The notes: generated by a model not told the origin, from the letters alone. DNA of 64,000 nt from Lachnospiraceae bacterium (GCA_029054245.1 JAIDFQ010000064.1:32919-96918); one strand, 5' to 3'. Numbered from the stretch's first letter, positions 9,149 through 18,170 are shown. Program-made: numbers and translations.

Positions 9149-9162
9149 AGTAACCGTTTACC
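9149..9162 (-). promoter_or_regulatory. LacI/CcpA-type operator (cre-like palindrome)
   Basis: GTAAACGGTTAC is a near-perfect palindrome with central CG, the LacI-family signature, and with its flanks fits 12 of 14 cre positions. It lies about 10 bp upstream of the candidate -35. It may bind the operon's own LacI regulator or CcpA; sequence alone does not separate these. Confidence 0.5.
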
Positions 9163-9333
9163 CATTTTTTTGCACTGTTTTTACAAGTTTATAACGGTAT
9201 TTTTTGTGCATAAAGGATATTTTTGCGGCATTTTTCTCTATGATTCAAAAACTTTGTGAAAAATATACAAATTGTTTTCTCTAATTTTCCGAATCAATTA
9301 CCCCACCAGAAACAGAGTATCGACCCTCGTGTA

Positions 9334-9389
9334 AATAAAAAGAACTCTTGGACGGGGAGGTCATTTTATATTCCCCGTGCAACAGTCCC
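9334..9389 (-). terminator. Terminator after tadA
   Basis: On the minus strand, GGACT...ACGGGGA / TCCCCGT...AGTTC forms a two-part stem directly followed by TTTTTATTT. It closes the nrdG-tadA transcript. Confidence 0.65.
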
Positions 9390-9411
9390 TAAAACATTTC
9401 CTATAAAATTT

Positions 9412-9930
9412 TTAAGCCCATTCCTGTTCCCGCTCCTGCTCTTCTCTGACTCTTTTCAGCTCTCTCTCCAGCTTATTCCGCATCCGAAGTTCCCTGAAAA
9501 AAGAAACCAATAGCTGTGAACATTCTTCCTCCAATACGCCCCTTGTAATCTTTACCTGATGATTAAATTCCGGCATATCCAGGATATTCAGGATGGAACC
9601 GGCACACCCCGCCTTGGGATTCATCGTCCCGATGACCACCTCATCGATTCTTGCCTGTACGATTGCGCCTGCACACATTTGGCACGGTTCGAGGGTTACA
9701 TACATAGTACATCCCTCCAGCCGCCAGTCTCCTAGTGTTTTGCTTGCTCTGTTGATCGCCGTGAGTTCTGCATGGGCAAGCGTACTCTTATCCGTATTTC
9801 TACGGTTATATCCCTTGCCTATGATTTTTCCCTCATGTACAATCACACATCCGATGGGCACTTCCCCATAATCCTGCGCTCTCCTTGCCTGTTTCAAGGC
9901 TTCCCGCATGTAATCTTCCTGTTGTTTCAT
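9412..9930 (-). CDS. tadA: tRNA-specific adenosine deaminase TadA
   Basis: 172 residues from the ATG at 9930, which has GGAGG 5 nt upstream; the upstream in-frame ATG overlaps that SD. The zinc and catalytic motifs are present: AHAELTA (His and proton-shuttle Glu) and PCQMCAGA (two Cys ligands). TadA converts A34 to inosine in tRNA-Arg(ACG), an essential step in wobble decoding. The C-terminus has an unusually charged tail (about residues 145-172, RNKLERELKRVREEQEREQ). The gene is 24 nt downstream of the radical-SAM activase and likely in its operon. Confidence 0.95.
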   Translation of the reverse strand: MKQQEDYMREALKQARRAQDYGEVPIGCVIVHEGKIIGKGYNRRNTDKSTLAHAELTAINRASKTLGDWRLEGCTMYVTLEPCQMCAGAIVQARIDEVVIGTMNPKAGCAGSILNILDMPEFNHQVKITRGVLEEECSQLLVSFFRELRMRNKLERELKRVREEQEREQEWA

Positions 9931-9954
9931 AAGTACCTCCATATAAATATATCC

Positions 9955-10707
9955 TTAAACGCCTCTTAAGGATACTTCTCCTGTCATTCCTGGCACCTGC
10001 CGGAGCGCAGCTGCCATTTGCTCCATTTCTTCTTTGGTATATCCATGAAAAATTCTTCCGCTATCTCTCCCGCTGCTGCCTGCAATCCGGCAGAGGATAT
10101 TCTCATTATCCTGATACTGCTGCATGTAGTAACAGGGACATCCTTTAATCCAATCACCAATCTTCAAAAGATCTTCTCTTGTGTGGAATTCCTTTACCAC
10201 CGTCGTCCTAAATTCATACAAAACAGAGGAACTCTTCAAAAGACTGACTGACCGTTTAATTCTATCTATGTCAAAAACGCCCTCACCTTCCGCACAGTCC
10301 ATCCCCACAGTCGATGCATATTTATCCGGGCAATTTTTAATGTCCATCGCCACATAGTCCACTGCTTTTTCATCGATCAGCATTTTCAATACATCAGGTG
10401 CGTATCCATTGGTATCCAGCTTCACCTTGTATCCTGTCTTTTTTACTTTAAAAATAAATTCCGGCAAATCTGCATGAAGCGTCGGCTCTCCGCCTGTTAT
10501 GCACACTCCCTTGAGAACCCTTTTTCTTTTTTCCAAGAAGGCACATATCTCCTCTTCTGCATAAATGCCCTGTGCCAGAGGATCGAGCACCAGCCCTCCG
10601 TTATGACAGAAAGGACATCTGAAACTGCACCCTCCCACAAAGACCGTAGCCGCAACGCACCCCGGATAATCTAAAAGCGTAGTCTTACTTAATCCGGCAA
10701 TCAGCAA
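9955..10707 (-). CDS. nrdG: Anaerobic ribonucleotide reductase activating protein (NrdG2 type, radical SAM)
   Basis: About 250 residues. The radical-SAM cluster CSFRCPFC gives the three Cys (CxxxCxxC) for the 4Fe-4S centre; ITGGEPT is the SAM-binding GGE motif; IAGLSKTTLLDYPG at the N-terminus is typical of the NrdG2/TIGR02495 subgroup. It would install the glycyl radical on the class III reductase. The start is placed at a TTG at 10707 with GGGGAGG 7 nt upstream. The longer frame from 10752 would run through the divergent SRP RNA promoter and has no SD. The reductase itself is not in the window. Confidence 0.88.
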   Translation of the reverse strand: MLIAGLSKTTLLDYPGCVAATVFVGGCSFRCPFCHNGGLVLDPLAQGIYAEEEICAFLEKRKRVLKGVCITGGEPTLHADLPEFIFKVKKTGYKVKLDTNGYAPDVLKMLIDEKAVDYVAMDIKNCPDKYASTVGMDCAEGEGVFDIDRIKRSVSLLKSSSVLYEFRTTVVKEFHTREDLLKIGDWIKGCPCYYMQQYQDNENILCRIAGSSGRDSGRIFHGYTKEEMEQMAAALRQVPGMTGEVSLRGV

Positions 10708-10728
10708 ATTAATTCCTCCCCGTTTTAG

Positions 10729-10757
10729 TTGACAAACAGGACAAAAACCCATATACT
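10729..10757 (+). promoter_or_regulatory. Consensus promoter of the SRP RNA
   Basis: TTGACA (10729-10734), 17 bp, TATACT (10752-10757). This near-perfect promoter fits a highly expressed stable RNA; predicted start near 10764. Confidence 0.85.
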
Positions 10758-10763
10758 ACAAGA

Positions 10764-10998
10764 TGATATTAATTCTTTTACAACCGTGCAGCTTCATTTT
10801 CAGGGAAGCTGTCATGGCTGCCCTGTATAAGTGGCGTTTGACGATTGGGTCTTGCGCAATGGATATCTGCGAACCGTGTCAGGTTGGGAACAAAGCAGCA
10901 CTAAGCAGAATTTTCCATGTGCCGCAAGGGTGCCTGATCCTAGTTAACTGTACAGGTAACGCATGGCGGCTTCCCTGAGGATAAAGAACGCGGTTTTT
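10764..10998 (+). ncRNA. ffs: Signal recognition particle RNA (4.5S/scRNA)
   Basis: The Ffh-binding domain is clear: GAACCGTGTCAGG, then AAGCAGCACTAAGCAGAA, with flanks GGGTCTTGCGCAATGG and ATGTGCCGCAAGGGTGCC typical of Firmicutes SRP RNA. Helix 5 closes by TCAGGGAAGCTGTCATG (from 10800) pairing with CATGGCGGCTTCCCTGA (10962-10978). An outer stem CCGTG/CGCGG (10784-10788 with 10989-10993) is followed by TTTTT, so the RNA seems to end at its own terminator. At about 215 nt it is shorter than the roughly 270-nt B. subtilis form, and a full Alu domain is not obvious. Mature ends are estimates. Confidence 0.92.
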
Positions 10999-11059
10999 CA
11001 TTTTCCTGACGTCTATCTACCTATTATACATTGGTTCCAAACGTACTGCAAGACTATAA

Positions 11060-12013
11060 CTATAATTCCACCTTACGCATATAATATCCGAATTTTCCCA
11101 CCTCCACGGGACCGCCGCACTCAAAGCCTTCAAATCCAAACATAATGGCAACCATCTTCTCCCTCTCAAAATAAGTGCCGGGAACTCCCAGATAAAAGCA
11201 GGTTCCGTCTCCCTCCCCGATTTCCTTATCCGGCCCTAAGATCATATGTCTGTAATTATAAAATCCATGAAGAAGAAAACTGTTATTTACCAGCCTCTGG
11301 TAGGGTGCACGCAAAATAATAAAATCCTTTGGTTCCACAGACAAAAACACTCTCTCATCTCCGAAGGGATGCACTGTTTTGTAACATCTTTGCAGCTGCT
11401 CCCACTTATCTTCCGATGCAAATTCTTCTAATATAGACTCTTTCGCTGCAGTTCTAGACGGTATTTTTTTCCTGTAATCCTGCTGAATATCCGGCGCTTG
11501 TTCTTTGAATATACCCCCAGCGTCCTCCTCATCAATTTGCACTTCATAATCCGGCACTTCATCTTTACCAGATTGATCTGTACCAGATTCATCTGTACCA
11601 GATTGATCTGCCGCGCGTAAATCAGATTTTTGAAAAGCCAAGAGAAGACTTTCCGTTTCTTTCCAATACCCTGCTGCCCATCGCCTTCCGTCCAGATGGA
11701 CCAGAATACCGCATAGATCTTCTTCTGCAAACTCTTCCTCGCCAAACCTCACATAGCCTTCATGCACCCAAAGTCGCTTTTTAGCGTCTGCACGTCCGTT
11801 TTGCAGCGAAATCGTTCCCCAATCAATCTCTCTGCCTCTGCCTGCAATATATAGCCCATAATTTCCATCTCTTAAATCTGTCCCGCATTTCATATGTATG
11901 TCCAATAAATAAGCGTCTCTTTCCCTTGACAGCTTTAAAAAACCGGCAGATGCTTTCCTTACTCCTTCCTCATACAAAGACAGATATATTATTTTCTTTT
12001 CATATAAAATCAA
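11060..12013 (-). CDS. Uncharacterised DUF6128-like protein
   Basis: About 317 residues, soluble, function unknown. The N-terminus (YLSLYEEGVRKASAGFLKL) and C-terminus (LRAPYQRLVNNSFLLHGFYNYRHMILG) match my memory of a Lachnospiraceae family annotated DUF6128; I cannot verify this here. The middle is a low-complexity acidic linker that includes three D-x-S-G-T/K repeats from a 15-bp minisatellite. I prefer a TTG start at 12013 with GGGAGGG 6 nt upstream; the in-frame ATG at 12067 lacks a ribosome site but is possible. The gene stands alone between the SRP RNA and the CdaR-type regulator. Confidence 0.7.
   Translation of the reverse strand: MILYEKKIIYLSLYEEGVRKASAGFLKLSRERDAYLLDIHMKCGTDLRDGNYGLYIAGRGREIDWGTISLQNGRADAKKRLWVHEGYVRFGEEEFAEEDLCGILVHLDGRRWAAGYWKETESLLLAFQKSDLRAADQSGTDESGTDQSGKDEVPDYEVQIDEEDAGGIFKEQAPDIQQDYRKKIPSRTAAKESILEEFASEDKWEQLQRCYKTVHPFGDERVFLSVEPKDFIILRAPYQRLVNNSFLLHGFYNYRHMILGPDKEIGEGDGTCFYLGVPGTYFEREKMVAIMFGFEGFECGGPVEVGKFGYYMRKVEL
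11564..11608 (-). repeat. 15-bp in-frame minisatellite, three units
   Basis: Three tandem units (TTTACCAGATTGATC, TGTACCAGATTCATC, TGTACCAGATTGATC on the plus strand) encode D-Q/E-S-G-T/K. They match the repeat at 3032-3136 in 12 of 15 positions and in reading frame. Confidence 0.9.
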
Positions 12014-12117
12014 CCTTATCCCTCCCAACAGTTCTTTACTATTGTATTCGGAAATAAGGTTGTTCATGTCTATGATCTTATTTGAATTTTTACATTAAAT
12101 TGAAACACAGCATCCCA

Positions 12118-13206
12118 CTAACGGTTTTCTGTTTCTAAATATTTCATGTAATTGTACACCATCATGGCAATCTTAAATGTGAGGGCATCATCAAAAGTAC
12201 GCACATCAAGACCTGTGCTTTTCTGAAGTTTTTCTACCCTGTATACCAGCGTATTCCGATGCACAAACAACTGCCTGGAGGTCTCTGACACATTCAGATT
12301 ATTATCAAAAAATTTGTTTATAGTTGAAATGATTTCTTCATCAAAGGTTCCGGGATCATTTTCTCCAAATATTTCATCAATAAATATTTTGCACAAATTC
12401 GCAGGGAGTTGATAAATCAACCGTCCTATGCCAAGGCTCCCATAGGAATTCACTTTCTTTTCCACATAAAAGATTTTTCCTACTTCAAGCGCCATCATGG
12501 CTTCCTTGTAAGACTTGGATACATCTTTAAGCTCCTGTACAACGGTTCCATATGCCACCCTGGCATTCATCATGGCTTCTGTACTCATCATATCCACAAT
12601 CGTCTGGGCTGTCTGCTCCAAATGCGCATTTCCATCCCTTGAGTTGAGAGCTTTAATTAAAATCACATTATTTTCATCCACTGCAGTGACAAAATCTCCC
12701 GACTGTACGGAAAACATTCCGCGCAAAAGCTCCGCAGCTGCATTATCCTTTTCCGTCCTGGTCTCCACGATATATACCACTCGGGGAACCGTCACCTCAA
12801 TGTGCAGCTTCTTGGCACGATTATATACATCCACCAACAGCAGGTTATCCATTAGCAGATTCTGAAAAAAGTGATTTCGGTCAAGCCGCTCCTTATATGC
12901 CATAATGAGCTGCTGTATCTGGCTTACTGCTATTTTGCCAATGATATGCGCATGATCACTGTTCCCCCTTGCCGCCAAGATATAGGCAAGCTCGCCATCA
13001 TCCATAATTTTCAGAAGATGATCCTTTCCAATTGTCTGGCTGCCGGCAGGAGAATCGGCAAATCCCCTGATCAATTCTCCCGATACGTCACTTTCTTCAA
13101 ATGTCGATGCCATTTCTGTTCCATCCAGATCATATACCGCTAAATTGACCTTAGTGAGAGCCCCCAGCTCTTCAATGCAGTTTTCTATTACCTGTGCTGT
13201 AATCAT
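12118..13206 (-). CDS. CdaR/PucR-family transcriptional regulator
   Basis: 362 residues. The N-terminal part (about 1-130) is a sugar-diacid-recognition-like sensor (MITAQVIENCIEELGALTKVNLAVYDLDG). The middle is GGDEF-like as in PucR proteins. The C-terminus holds the PucR helix-turn-helix: NVSETSRQLFVHRNTLVYRVEK, then DALTFKIAMMVYNY. CdaR homologues activate glycerate/glucarate or other catabolic genes, but none are adjacent, so its targets are unknown. It lies downstream of msmX beyond a terminator. Confidence 0.85.
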   Translation of the reverse strand: MITAQVIENCIEELGALTKVNLAVYDLDGTEMASTFEESDVSGELIRGFADSPAGSQTIGKDHLLKIMDDGELAYILAARGNSDHAHIIGKIAVSQIQQLIMAYKERLDRNHFFQNLLMDNLLLVDVYNRAKKLHIEVTVPRVVYIVETRTEKDNAAAELLRGMFSVQSGDFVTAVDENNVILIKALNSRDGNAHLEQTAQTIVDMMSTEAMMNARVAYGTVVQELKDVSKSYKEAMMALEVGKIFYVEKKVNSYGSLGIGRLIYQLPANLCKIFIDEIFGENDPGTFDEEIISTINKFFDNNLNVSETSRQLFVHRNTLVYRVEKLQKSTGLDVRTFDDALTFKIAMMVYNYMKYLETENR

Positions 13207-13333
13207 CCCTTCACGCCCTTTCCCAATTTAAATACAGTATACCAAACCATCCTGTCCCATTGCAACGAAAAAAGAGAAAGTTAAGTAGTTCAAGCCAAAC
13301 AGTACGGAGCAAAGCGGTATCCCTATAATAACA

Positions 13334-13358
13334 AAAGGGATGCCAAAAGCATCCCTTT
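13334..13358 (-). terminator. Terminator of msmX
   Basis: AAAGGGATGC, a 5-nt loop, GCATCCCTTT, then TTGTTATTA on the minus strand. It starts 13 nt after the msmX stop. Confidence 0.85.
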
Positions 13359-13370
13359 CTTATATCATGA

Positions 13371-14480
13371 TTAGTTTGTAATTGTCTGTTCTGTTTCTTT
13401 GTCGAATACATGAATCTTATCAACATCAAATGCAAACTTAACAGAATCGCCAGGTCTTGCTGTTGTACGGGAGTCAACTCTTGCTGTGAGCGGGAACTCT
13501 GCCAAATCAAAGTATAAGTAAACTTCTGCACCGAGCAATTCGTAAACCTTGATGGTTGATTCAAATGAACATTTAGCTGTCTGAAGGAACATCTCTGAAT
13601 CATATACATCTTCAGGACGGATACCAAAGGTAACTGTCTTTCCAGCATAACCGCCGTCAATCAACTTTTTGGATTTTGCAGCAGGAAGAGGAATACTGCT
13701 TCCAGCAACCTTAAGACTTGCTACATCGCCATTTACTTCTACAACAGCGTCGAGGAAGTTCATCTGAGGGGATCCCATAAATCCAGCTACGAATAAGTTA
13801 GCGGGCTTCTCATACAGATTCTGAGGTGTATCCACCTGCTGAACAACGCCATCCTTCATAACTACGATTCTATCACCAAGTGTCATAGCTTCTGTCTGGT
13901 CATGTGTTACGTAGATGATGGTGGTGCCCAATCTCTGATGTAATTTAGCAATCTCAATACGCATCTGCACACGGAGTTTTGCATCCAAGTTGGAAAGAGG
14001 CTCATCCATCAGGAATACCTTAGGATTACGAACGATTGCACGCCCCATAGCAACACGCTGTCTCTGACCACCAGATAAAGCCTTGGGCTTACGGTCAAGA
14101 AGGGCTGTCAGGTCAAGAATCTTAGCAGCTTCCTTCACCATCTTATCAATTTCATCTTTCGGAACTTTTCTTAATTTAAGACCAAAAGCCATGTTATCAT
14201 ATACTGACATATGAGGATACAGAGCGTAATTCTGGAATACCATTGCAATATCTCTGTCCTTAGGTTCAACGTCATTGACTACTCTGTCACCAATTTTCAG
14301 TTCACCGGATGAAATATCTTCCAGACCTGCAACCATACGGAGTGTAGTAGATTTACCACATCCTGAAGGTCCTACGAAGATAATGAACTCCTGATCCTTG
14401 ATCTCAAGGTTGAAGTCTTTTACAGCTTCAAATCCATTCGGATATACCTTGCAGATATTTTTTAAAGATAAACTTGCCAT
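13371..14480 (-). CDS. msmX: Sugar ABC transporter ATPase MsmX/UgpC/MalK type
   Basis: 369 residues. Walker A GPSGCGKSTT (about residue 36), signature LSGGQ, Walker B KVFLMDEP and the switch His (YVTHDQTEA) are all present, followed by a C-terminal OB-like regulatory domain from about residue 240 (TFGIRPEDVYDSEMF). SD AAGGAGG precedes the ATG. In Firmicutes one MsmX-type ATPase energises several sugar importers; it stands alone here, so it likely serves the starch operon 4 kb away, which lacks its own ATPase, and other systems. Confidence 0.95.
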   Translation of the reverse strand: MASLSLKNICKVYPNGFEAVKDFNLEIKDQEFIIFVGPSGCGKSTTLRMVAGLEDISSGELKIGDRVVNDVEPKDRDIAMVFQNYALYPHMSVYDNMAFGLKLRKVPKDEIDKMVKEAAKILDLTALLDRKPKALSGGQRQRVAMGRAIVRNPKVFLMDEPLSNLDAKLRVQMRIEIAKLHQRLGTTIIYVTHDQTEAMTLGDRIVVMKDGVVQQVDTPQNLYEKPANLFVAGFMGSPQMNFLDAVVEVNGDVASLKVAGSSIPLPAAKSKKLIDGGYAGKTVTFGIRPEDVYDSEMFLQTAKCSFESTIKVYELLGAEVYLYFDLAEFPLTARVDSRTTARPGDSVKFAFDVDKIHVFDKETEQTITN

Positions 14481-14604
14481 TTTATTTGCCTCCTTAAAAT
14501 AATTGTTTCGTAATCAAGTCTGAAATCAGTATACATGAGTTTCCGGCTTCTGCCTATACTACTATTACACAAAGATTTTTCACTTCCATAGACACTTTGT
14601 ACAA

Positions 14605-16080
14605 TTATTCCTTCCTGTCCCGGTCATCATAAAAAGCAAGCTGATTCTTTCCCCTTTTCTTTGCCTTGTACAGCGCCTGATCCGCTGCTTTATAAAGAGA
14701 CTCAAAGTCACTTCCATTCGCTGGAAAAACAGCAGCGCCAATGCTTGCCGTGGCAGAATATTTAACATATTCACCCACCTGAAAATCTTCAAAAAATTTC
14801 ACCAGCTTCTTTGACTCCCTTAAAGTATTGGCATCCTCCTTCAAATCTTTCAGGAAAATCGTAAACTCATCGCCACCGGTACGCCCTATGATATCAGTGA
14901 CCCTGAAATTAACTCCAATCCGCTTGCCCAGTGCACGGAGCACCTCATCACCAAAGGCATGCCCCAAAGTATCATTAATCTTCTTAAAATTATCAATGTC
15001 CAGAACGAACATCATCGCCATAGAATCCGGATAATCTTTTATGTATTCTTTGATCTTACGCTCTGTTGCCAGCTTATTGTTAAGACCAGTGAGAAGATCT
15101 GTATCCGCCTTTTCCTGCAGCGTCCTGCTCTTCTCCGCATTCCGTTTCTTGCTTATAATCATGCCGATCACATAAACCAAAAAGAACAATACGACGACGC
15201 CAAGAAGCTGGAGCATCATCAGCAAAACTTTTCCCCACATCCTGTTCTGTTTAGAATCCACATACTCCTGGTCAACGCCAATCACCAGATTCCAGTCATT
15301 GATGCCCATAGGGGTGAAGACAAGCGTCTTCTCTTCTCCGTTTGCCGAAAGTCTCACACTGTCCGTGCTGCCATTTTGCATTGCGACTTTTGCCTGGATG
15401 CCAGCATTTTGAAATTTCCGGTCAATATCTGTCCATATATTTCCATCCTTTAAGAAACTGCTGCCTGATTCCCCATAAGAAAGGATATTTCCATCCTTAT
15501 CCACCATGACGGCAAACGTTGTATTTCCAAATTCCTGATCTGCCCTTATCAGGTTTTTAACCCGTTTTACGGAATAAAATAAAAGTAAATTGCCTTTATC
15601 TTCTGAAACGGGAATCACCATCTGTATCGCAGGTATACCCAGCACATCATCGTCCGGCAGATATTTATACACTATATCTGGGAACGTTTCCAAATTTTCA
15701 TCGTATATTCTACCTTCAAAGTTCGTATATTCACCGTCTTCTGCAATAAATGCTTCCTTCCCATTGACATAAACTACCTCATAGACCTGTGTCTGATCTA
15801 CAAGCGCCTCTAAAAGCAGCTTAATAGTGTCGGTCCTCCTTGGCGGCTGCTGTCCGATTACCTGGGCTGCGGTTTCACCCGCATTGCGAATGCCCTGAAG
15901 CTCATTCATAACTTCCAAAGCATGCTTCTTAACAGCTTCTTCTAATTCTTTTTCGATGGTATCAGCTGCATCTTTACGGATATCAACGGAAAACTTTAAC
16001 AGCATAATTGCAATTACAATTACTGTGCAAATCAGCGGTATCAACCATTGTAAAATTATTCTGCCACGTCCCTCTTTCAT
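14605..16080 (-). CDS. Membrane diguanylate cyclase (dCACHE-like sensor + GGDEF)
   Basis: 491 residues. A first membrane helix (about 9-28), an extracellular sensor of about 240 residues with a Cache-like pattern (VYVNGKEAFIAEDG, TFAVMVDKDGNILSYGE), a second helix (about 280-302), then a GGDEF domain. The active site is GRTGGDEFTIFL and KADTDLLTGLNN starts the domain, so it should make cyclic di-GMP. SD GGAGAGC precedes the ATG. It follows the YesL-like gene, with an HD-GYP gene further upstream; the three are likely co-regulated. The ligand is unknown. Confidence 0.9.
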   Translation of the reverse strand: MKEGRGRIILQWLIPLICTVIVIAIMLLKFSVDIRKDAADTIEKELEEAVKKHALEVMNELQGIRNAGETAAQVIGQQPPRRTDTIKLLLEALVDQTQVYEVVYVNGKEAFIAEDGEYTNFEGRIYDENLETFPDIVYKYLPDDDVLGIPAIQMVIPVSEDKGNLLLFYSVKRVKNLIRADQEFGNTTFAVMVDKDGNILSYGESGSSFLKDGNIWTDIDRKFQNAGIQAKVAMQNGSTDSVRLSANGEEKTLVFTPMGINDWNLVIGVDQEYVDSKQNRMWGKVLLMMLQLLGVVVLFFLVYVIGMIISKKRNAEKSRTLQEKADTDLLTGLNNKLATERKIKEYIKDYPDSMAMMFVLDIDNFKKINDTLGHAFGDEVLRALGKRIGVNFRVTDIIGRTGGDEFTIFLKDLKEDANTLRESKKLVKFFEDFQVGEYVKYSATASIGAAVFPANGSDFESLYKAADQALYKAKKRGKNQLAFYDDRDRKE

Positions 16081-16123
16081 TATTTGCTCTCCGTATCATC
16101 CGGCGATCCGCTTGACTTACACC

Positions 16124-16834
16124 TTATTTCAGCAAAGTTTCGTCCTTGCTGTCAGCAGATACGTCCATATTATCCGTTTCTTCTTCAGATTCCGATGACC
16201 ACTCGCCATCATCTGTATTCTCTTCCGGTTCAAACCGTTTAAATGTCTTGTTATAAAGAAGGGCACACACAAAAGCCGGTCCTGATATCCCCAGTACAAA
16301 TACGACGGGAAATGCCTGAAAAAAGAAAACCAGTATCATTACCGGCACTGCCCAACATGCCATCATAAGAATCGTCTTCGGGAGGCTGAGTATTCCCATA
16401 AACAGAGAATTTTTGAAAGTATGCTTAATGGAATTGTCAAACTTTGCCAGTACAGGAAATACATGTATGGTAGTAAATACCATAATAAACGCCACTACAG
16501 TAAGCGCAATCCGAAACCATGAGGGAAATGCTACTGTAGTATAATTGAGTATAAAAGCATCTCCCACAAGTATTCCTATAAGTAAAAGTAAAATTATCCA
16601 GATTATAGTTGCCTGCTTAAAATTCTGCTTAAAAGACTTAAAGAATGCCCTGGTTATATACCCTTCCTCATTTCTGACCATCTTTAATACCACATAGTTT
16701 AAAGCCGTCATGGATGCTCCTATTGTAATAATCGGAATACAACAGATCATTGTCAATATATTTAAATAAATCAAATCAGCAAATTTATTTAAAAAGCTGA
16801 ACAGGGGACTATCTAAGTCAAATAATTTTCCCAT
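16124..16834 (-). CDS. YesL-family (DUF624) membrane protein
   Basis: 236 residues with about five hydrophobic helices and a Ser/Asp/Glu-rich cytoplasmic tail (about residues 205-236). The N-terminus MGKLFDLDSPLFSFLNKFADL and IGASMTALNYVVLKM are typical of the YesL/DUF624 family. YesL proteins usually sit beside carbohydrate ABC transporter genes, but their role is unknown. Here the gene lies between a c-di-GMP synthase and an HD-GYP gene. SD AGAGGATGAGAG supports the start. Confidence 0.85.
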   Translation of the reverse strand: MGKLFDLDSPLFSFLNKFADLIYLNILTMICCIPIITIGASMTALNYVVLKMVRNEEGYITRAFFKSFKQNFKQATIIWIILLLLIGILVGDAFILNYTTVAFPSWFRIALTVVAFIMVFTTIHVFPVLAKFDNSIKHTFKNSLFMGILSLPKTILMMACWAVPVMILVFFFQAFPVVFVLGISGPAFVCALLYNKTFKRFEPEENTDDGEWSSESEEETDNMDVSADSKDETLLK

Positions 16835-16865
16835 AATCTCTCATCCTCTTCTGTTGCCCTTAGCA

Positions 16866-18119
16866 TTAACGTTCTTTCAACTTCTCTGAAACCTGACTAT
16901 ACTGCTGATTCAGCTTTTTGTATGTACTCATGGTTTCCTCTGCCCTTACTCGTACATATTCCATAATTTCACTATAACAATCAAAAAATATTTTTGAAAT
17001 TGCTTTGTTGTATTTTCCGGCAGCCGTTTCTTTTCTTATCAGTTCTAGTATTTCTTCGTCCTTAAATGCCGGTCGGTATGCTTTGCTTCCCATAAGCGCG
17101 TTGACAGCGTCTGCAAACTGCACGATCTGCTGGCTCCTGTTCATCTGTATTTCGCGAAGTCCTCTGGGATATCCGCTTCCATCACACCGTTCATGATGCG
17201 CTGCGACAATTTCCACAACTTCATCTGCCATACGGTTCTTTAAAACTCTTTCTGCCAGATGAACATGCATTTTTACTTTCTCATATTCCTCCGATGTCAG
17301 ACTTCTAGGTGCGCCCGTAATCAGATTAGGCACTGCAAGCATTCCGATATCGTGGAGCAGCGCGCCATAGTAAAGCTGTTCTTTCTCAAGAATACTAAGA
17401 CCTGCCTTTTCTCCGATCACTTCTGAGATGCACATGCAGACCACAGAGCCAACTACTGCTGCCTCTCTTCTGAATCCTTGACAATATGTAAGCATCTCCA
17501 TAAACTTCTTTTTATCTTCATTGGTAAAAATCATATACCCAATGATATCATCCAGTTCTTCCTTGTACGCACCGCTTCTCACCTTGCGCAGCACGTCATA
17601 CTTGCGCACAGTTTCCTCAAATAACCTTAGCGCTTCCCCACTGATTACGGTACCCGCCTGCTTCTGGAACATTTTTACATCAAATTTTTCTCCCAAAGCC
17701 AGCGAAAAGATATCTACTTTTTCAGCAAGACTTAACGCCGCAGCAATATCCTTATATTCATAATTCATCGCTTCCAGCTGGGAGTAATTTGTATGATGAT
17801 GGAGAATGATCGTCGCAAGTTCACTAAGCGGTGAAAGATGCTTAAATACCAGATATCCATATGCGGAATGCGCCATCGTCTCTTTACATTCGTAACGAAT
17901 CATTTCTTTCGGATTTTCTGTCTTATATGCGCCGATGTCATGAAGAGACGCCAGAAATACAAAGTCGGCTAATTCAAACTTTTCATAACCTCCTTTGCAC
18001 TCCAGCATCTTATATAAATAATACGCCACCCTGGAGCCGTGATCCATTACCCTGCGGTCAATCAGCTTAAGAGTATCCCGCATCAACAGAAAAATATCCT
18101 TACTGTGAATATATTCCAT
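16866..18119 (-). CDS. HD-GYP-domain protein with an extra N-terminal HD-like domain
   Basis: About 417 residues. The C-terminal half is a complete HD-GYP phosphodiesterase: LLHDIGMLAVPN, HVHLAERVL, IVAAHHERCDGSGYPRG. The N-terminal half is a second HD-like domain with FLASLHDIGAYKTE and IILHHHTNYS. HD-GYP enzymes hydrolyse cyclic di-GMP to GMP or pGpG, so the gene probably opposes the GGDEF protein downstream. The start is set at 18119, where AGGTGAGG precedes the ATG; an upstream in-frame ATG has no SD. Confidence 0.88.
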   Translation of the reverse strand: MEYIHSKDIFLLMRDTLKLIDRRVMDHGSRVAYYLYKMLECKGGYEKFELADFVFLASLHDIGAYKTENPKEMIRYECKETMAHSAYGYLVFKHLSPLSELATIILHHHTNYSQLEAMNYEYKDIAAALSLAEKVDIFSLALGEKFDVKMFQKQAGTVISGEALRLFEETVRKYDVLRKVRSGAYKEELDDIIGYMIFTNEDKKKFMEMLTYCQGFRREAAVVGSVVCMCISEVIGEKAGLSILEKEQLYYGALLHDIGMLAVPNLITGAPRSLTSEEYEKVKMHVHLAERVLKNRMADEVVEIVAAHHERCDGSGYPRGLREIQMNRSQQIVQFADAVNALMGSKAYRPAFKDEEILELIRKETAAGKYNKAISKIFFDCYSEIMEYVRVRAEETMSTYKKLNQQYSQVSEKLKER

Positions 18120-18170
18120 ACGCCTCACCTGCATTCATGATATGATTTTTGTTTCCGTGACATATAAATT

